DNA of 64,000 nucleotides, from the NCBI RefSeq assembly GCF_017562075.2, contig NC_054084.1, positions 19,908,889-19,972,888 of the forward strand, in the 5' to 3' direction. A program made the translations under genes and the position numbers. This stretch comes from Anopheles merus (Eukaryota; Arthropoda; Insecta; Diptera; Culicidae). Under the pieces are notes generated by a model, which searched no databases, was not told where the DNA came from, and saw nothing but the letters and a program-made list of their open reading frames with translations. Shown piece after piece: positions 59,400 to 64,000 of the stretch (positions are counted from its first letter, which is position 1; each line of letters opens with the position of its first letter).

Positions 59400-60135
59400 T
59401 CTCTTGGGGAGAGGGTAAGAGACCGTGACGAGCAGTACATGTATCGCGGTCATCGAACGTCATTGGGGATCGTGAGGGCCGCTCTTGGGATAGTGTCTGG
59501 CACTCTGTGGTACCGCGTGGTGCGTAGCATGCGTTTGATTAAGCATTCCAACCTGATCACGTCGTGTGATCGTACGCGGGACGTGCTTTATGGTGGCGGC
59601 CAACCTGTTGTACGACGGTGTCGGCGGTGACGTTCTGACGCATCCTACTTTGTGCCGGCGTGTTACACAATGTCTGGAAATTGGGTAATGTCACTGTCAA
59701 CCGGATAAAGTAGGGCTACTGTTGTAAAATCAAAGAAATTGATGGCTTTTTGGGAACGCTTTGTTAATGTACAATTGTAAGCAAATGATAATAACTCAAA
59801 TAACTAATACTATCATAAGCTAAATATTCAAATGCATAATCTATTAGGCGTAATCTATTGATTTATATGAGATGTATGAAATGTCTATATAGATATTTAT
59901 ATGAAAGAAGTAAAACAGATTTATTCATGATCATAAATACCGAAACTAATCGACATTTGATAAGCCTCTGTTGTTTAATTGTGACAACTCAACTAGGTTC
60001 TGTTTTGTTTATAATCTGCCATCCGCTGCCAGATCTTTCGCATGATGAAGATGATCTGGTCAGTGGTTGATTTTCCTTGACGGAATACTCTTTGAATCTT
60101 AGTATGTTTTAGGCGTGACAGATCTCATGATAATG
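59400..60135. other. Spacer, no gene seen
   Basis: Balanced composition to 59,660, then AT-rich. No recognisable gene, promoter or repeat. Confidence 0.4.
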
Positions 60136-60139
60136 TCGT

Positions 60140-60300
60140 AAAGTAAAGCATCCTAGCAACTTGCCCGGCATAGGTTCTAGCTTTGTATGGACCGTGCCCC
60201 ACCATCGTAAGGCTGATTATCTCAACTCCCCATCAACTCTCAGGCAACCAAGCTCCACTAGTGGCTAAGGCAGGCATAGACCGAATCAGTTTGATGAAGT
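60140..60300 (+). mobile_element. Truncated SINE200-like fragment
   Basis: TATGGACCGTGCC, AAGGCTGATTATC, CAACCAAGCTC and GGCAGGCATAGACCG align in order with the 3' two-thirds of the copy at 29,187. The A-box end is missing or too diverged to see. Confidence 0.6.
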
Positions 60301-60820
60301 CGAATTTGATGAGTTTCGCGTTAACGTTCTTGACCAGTTCAGTTGTGATTCCATGGGTTTTAGAGGTCTTTTTATTATTCTTCAATCGCCGGACGGCTTT
60401 TCGGCTTTTCCTAGATGTTAGATATCACTAACACGATGCTATCTGCTGTGCAGCTTTTAGCTGTTCGTAAAATTGATCTTTGAGTAATAAATAATGCCGG
60501 AGATAGAAAAAAGACCCAGAGAAGTGACTTCACCATTGAATGTTGACTCAGCAAAAAGTTAACAAAATAGATGTAATTTGTGACATGATTTTAAATTGTA
60601 TTTTTTTAACGAAGTTTTTCGACTATCATTTTAAGGCATGAAATAATGCTGCAAAGATTGGCACGGTTTTGCATGTTCTTTAAATGAGCAAACATGTTTT
60701 AGCTCTAATAAAACGGGAGATAGTGGCTTATTAAATAAAAATTATTTTATTTTTTATTTCAGTTCTTTTTGGAACAATTAGTCCATAACCTGAATCAATA
60801 GTGTTAATGTTGCAATGTTC

Positions 60821-61003
60821 TTATTCTTCTTCTTCTTGTTTGACACAACAACCGTTGTAGCTCAAGGCCTGCCTGTACCACCAGTGGGTTTTGGATTTCA
60901 GTGACTTATTATTATGGTGGCACGGTCCATTCGGGGCTTGATCATATGACGGGCGTGTTGTTAAGTCGTACAAGTTGATGACTGTACCACCAGAACGGCC
61001 CAA
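60821..61003 (-). mobile_element. SINE200-like copy with target duplication
   Basis: On the plus strand it runs from TTATTCTTCTTCTTCTTG through AGGCCTGCCTGTACCACC to GTACCACCAGAACGG, the complement of the copy at 29,187. CAATGTTC flanks both sides (60,813-60,820 and 61,004-61,011), an 8-base target duplication. The pyrimidine-rich left end is the complement of the AAGAAG-type tail. Confidence 0.75.
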
Positions 61004-61019
61004 CAATGTTCAACCATGA

Positions 61020-61720
61020 TTAAATTATTACAAAGCAATACGGTTTGGTCTTACTTTTACTGATGTCGTTTTTATTGTGATGCAGTTTTGATAGTATAGC
61101 ATGAAAATTTAAGAAATGTTGGATAAGTTCGCTAAACAGACAAAGCAGTATACGTAAATAGGGACACATGCCCTGAACATGTATTTGCTGCTACATAAAA
61201 CACGTTGTATGAGTTTTTTTTTTTTTTCTTTTAACAAAAAAGTCAAGCTCCAAAGCGTAGAAAAAGTCAAAACTTCAAAAGCTCCTAAATTGAGCTAATG
61301 CAAACAACGTTTTTCGCATCACCCAATTGTGCCGGCGTGTGTGCGTTGCGTACGGTTCCATGAGTGCGTTGCTTTTGCGTTCTGTTGTGATCGCATTTTC
61401 GCTTCTTTCGGCACATGCAAACGCACCACACACATACACACGCGTGGGCACGCATCATTCCTTCGTTGTTTTCATTACCTGCGGAGAGAACCGCGCAACC
61501 ATACATGCACAACGGGAGCGTAAGCAAGAGCGCGAGAGAGTCGGTAAATCACAGTGGAGTAGTGTAGGACAAAAATAAAACAGATAATTACAGTAAATGT
61601 GTTTTTTAGCGGTGATATTATTTTCAATAACTAAATCATTCCAATACGTCACAGGAAAAATTTAAAACGGATTATTTGTGTTGGTTCTACAATTTATAAT
61701 ATATTTTTTTACATCCTTAA
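61020..61720. other. Spacer upstream of a possible promoter
   Basis: No gene is supported. There is a poly-T run near 61,217-61,231. 61,320-61,560 is GC-richer, with CACACA and GAGAG words on both strands. Confidence 0.35.
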
Positions 61721-61729
61721 ACTCCACAT

Positions 61730-62972
61730 TTGGCAATATGTCAGCTACCTACACCACTATGCACTGCGAGAGGGAGAGAGCGAGCTTCGTTCGCGACAGC
61801 ACGCGCCGCGCGACGACGGCTTCGGCAGACAACACGCACACACAAAGCAGAGCGTTGGGAGCACAATAGTTTTATCACTGATAGCGTATGGATGTGTTTT
61901 GTGTCGAGCGGTTAGTTTTCCAGGATACACGCGCGAGACTGGTTCGAATCATTCTTCCCCGAAGCTGTACTGTAAACATTGCTTCTCCAGGAATCACACC
62001 GCAGTGAACGGGCGTCGTCTGTGCCAGTAAAAAAGTAGTGCACAATCGTCAAACAAAAGAGTAGAAGAAAATAAAACTTGCACTTTGTTGTTGAACCCCT
62101 TTTCAAATAACGCTCCAGTTGGATGATTTGCTGTGGCTTTGTAGTGTGCAATGCGTAAACGGTGATGTTGTAAAAGGTAAACGTGTGACTGCTCCGTTGT
62201 TGCTATTTGTTGGATTAATCCTAGCAAGCGAAGCACTTTGTATTGTGCTGTAGTAGTAGTACGGACGGCTGTATTGAGGAGATGCCGTTGCCAGTTTGAA
62301 AACGCGTCCTAATTGTGTCCCGCGAAAGCAAAACCAAACCGTCGAATCCATTTTGTTTGGGGTTCCCGTGCGGTTCCCGCGTCCCCTCTGTGTGTGTGTG
62401 TGTGTGTGCATGTGGTTCAGCTTTTGTATTCCGGTGTTTGTTTTTCGGGTACGAAATACTGTGCGTGTAGAGCGTGGTGTGGAAGAATGTGAAAAAACGG
62501 GCCGAAATGAAATGAAATTGCTTCAACGCGCTCTGTGCTCCCCCACGCGTTGTGGGTGCTTTTGTGAAGAAAACGGAAGAAGAAGAAAAAAAGGAATCCT
62601 TGTACATGGTGAAGGAGGAGAAGTAATCATGCAAAAGGCATAAAGAGGAGGCGCATTTCAGCGTAATTTGCAAACAACGTCAGAAGCGACGGCTGCAACA
62701 CACTCCCAAACCGTGTGTACAATCCGTTATTCCAGAGTGTATGTGTGTCCATCATCCCGTATGCGTGTGGGTTGCTTATCCGTGTTGTCCTTTGCGAGAT
62801 CCACAACCTCCGCGGCGCTTGGGTGAGTGTTGGTGTTGTTTGGAGTGGTTTCTTGAATGAATTTTTGGAGACGAATGTGGTGGAGTTTTCGTTCGTGGAA
62901 GGCTCTTGAATACAGCTTCATTGACTGATTTGGCGAAACGGCTTAAGCAGCAGCCTAACAGCCAATCGCTGG
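61730..62972 (+). other. Possible promoter and long 5' untranslated exon
   Basis: A GA-rich block (GCGAGAGGGAGAGAGCGAGC, 61,765-61,784) and CpG-rich sequence resemble a GAGA-factor promoter. About 1.1 kb downstream AATCGCTGG|GTAAGTGTG at 62,964-62,981 is a near-perfect splice donor (exon end 62,972). Between them are only short open frames, which would suit a long leader with small upstream frames. The start codon would then lie in a later exon, perhaps beyond the window. This is inference from signals; no coding sequence confirms it. Confidence 0.3.
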
Positions 62973-62974
62973 GT

Positions 62975-64000
62975 AAGTGTGTGGAGGAGGATTATATTGA
63001 CGTGAAACTGCTTTCGCAACCCTTTACTTTGGCCCACCTGTCGATACACCTTCGAGGGCTCAAAGCACAGCTTTGTTAGAATCCAGTCAACTGTAACTAT
63101 GATGTTGTGTTGCCCGTGTTACCGTTCCACACACACGTACTAGTGTTGCTGTCAAATGTCATCCAAAATCCATCAAAAATCAGCAAAGCAATGGTTTACT
63201 CTCAAAATTTTGCCTCAAGTTTTTGCTACCTTCTGCATAACCGTTTTTGTTGTTTTTGTCTATCTCTAAACAAATAAATCATATCCCGCGTATCATCCAA
63301 ATTATATGACAGTTGTACAGATGAGTGCAATCACTACCTGCCAAAAAGGCAGCACTGTCATGTGTCCATTATCAGGTTGGCAATGTGTGTTGCTAGTAGT
63401 AACGCACGCCTGGTCACGTTTTGCATTCGCCGGGAGTTTTTGGAGCCGCTCGTTTACGGGGCCAAAGGTCACACCGGCCGACGACCACCTGATTGTTTTC
63501 TACCAAACCTACCGAAACCTACGTCGTTTGCCGTCGTTATCTACAGGCAGGCAACGGCAGGAGAGAGGGTTCCCTTTGCGAAATGAATGGACAAGTGCGT
63601 GCGTGTGTGTGTGTGAGAGAGAGGAAGAGTGACGCGGACGTTCTTAGCGAGACAAGGAACGAGCGCGAATGTTTTTACCCGGCCAGATAACAACACACCG
63701 CCCGTTGTAGATTGTTCTTTCCTTGCCCGGTTTTGTTTGTCAGTGAGCACTCTCGTCTCACTGACGTCATAATTTAATGGGCCACGGGGGTCGAGCCCAT
63801 GTACTGAAATTTCCCTTTCAACTTATCATCACCGCTACCCACACTCACCGCCTGTCATCGCCAATCTTTGGAACGTCCTTGCCCGGCCTGCTGTGCTGAT
63901 AGTCTTCACTGTCACTGTGGCTTTCGCAGTGAGCGGCTTATCTACCTTCACACCTATCACTGAGGAGGGGGTGAGCGGAACCTCTATCTGTGAGTTTGTG
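62975..64000. other. Right-hand end, no gene seen (possibly intron)
   Basis: If the donor at 62,973 is real, this is the start of a long intron. A (GT)n/(GA)n run lies at about 63,601-63,623. No exon, RNA gene or repeat is recognised. Confidence 0.35.

Noticed and set aside
61925..61945. GGTTCGAATC, a B-box-like word suggesting a tRNA
   Set aside because: The T-arm pairs poorly, no A box of proper form or acceptor stem is present, and it lies inside a possible leader exon.

Overview
The window is nuclear DNA of a mosquito, most likely Anopheles. It has widely spaced genes with GT-AG introns, TATA/Inr promoters and AATAAA signals. Coding exons are GC-rich with strong G/C third-position bias, and the intergenic DNA is AT-rich. 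Several copies of a tRNA-derived SINE resemble the Anopheles SINE200 family. The species call is an inference from these traits. No search was run.

Layout. (1) 1-10.7 kb: no convincing gene. (2) 10.9-26.5 kb: three secreted cuticular-type proteins rich in PV/PYPV repeats, at 10,984-11,746 (+), 19,237-22,114 (+) and 24,605-26,454 (-). Each has a tiny first coding exon, a signal peptide split by an intron, and a TATA promoter. (3) 28.5-31.3 kb: two small two-exon genes that I do not recognise and a small BESS-like gene, with a SINE between the first two. (4) 33.8-46.3 kb: a housekeeping block. It holds Arpc5 (+), with a U12-type AT-AC intron, Drp1 (-), an HMG-box UBF-like nucleolar factor (+) and the mitochondrial ATPase inhibitor IF1 (+). 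(5) 46.6-64 kb: gene-poor, with SINEs, a MITE inserted in a SINE, a fold-back hAT-like element, one Ala/Tyr-rich cuticular-type gene (58,890-59,249, -), and what may be the long 5' untranslated exon of a gene leaving the window on the right.

The most unusual locus is 19,237-22,114. The signal peptide opens one frame (A) that stays open for 863 codons. From 20,088 to 21,995 the +1 frame (B) is also open. By hand count, the third-position G+C signature lies in frame A at both ends but in frame B in the middle. This fits dual coding, frame-switching isoforms, or a pair of compensating indels in the sequence. The other highlights are two hAT-like elements with visible 8-bp target duplications, one of them inside a Drp1 intron, and two short spliced genes that simple ORF calling would miss.

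Functionally the window mixes cuticle structure with general cell machinery: actin nucleation (Arpc5), mitochondrial fission (Drp1), rRNA transcription (UBF-like) and F1-ATPase inhibition (IF1). Arpc5 and Drp1 are convergent. Drp1 and the UBF-like gene are divergent.
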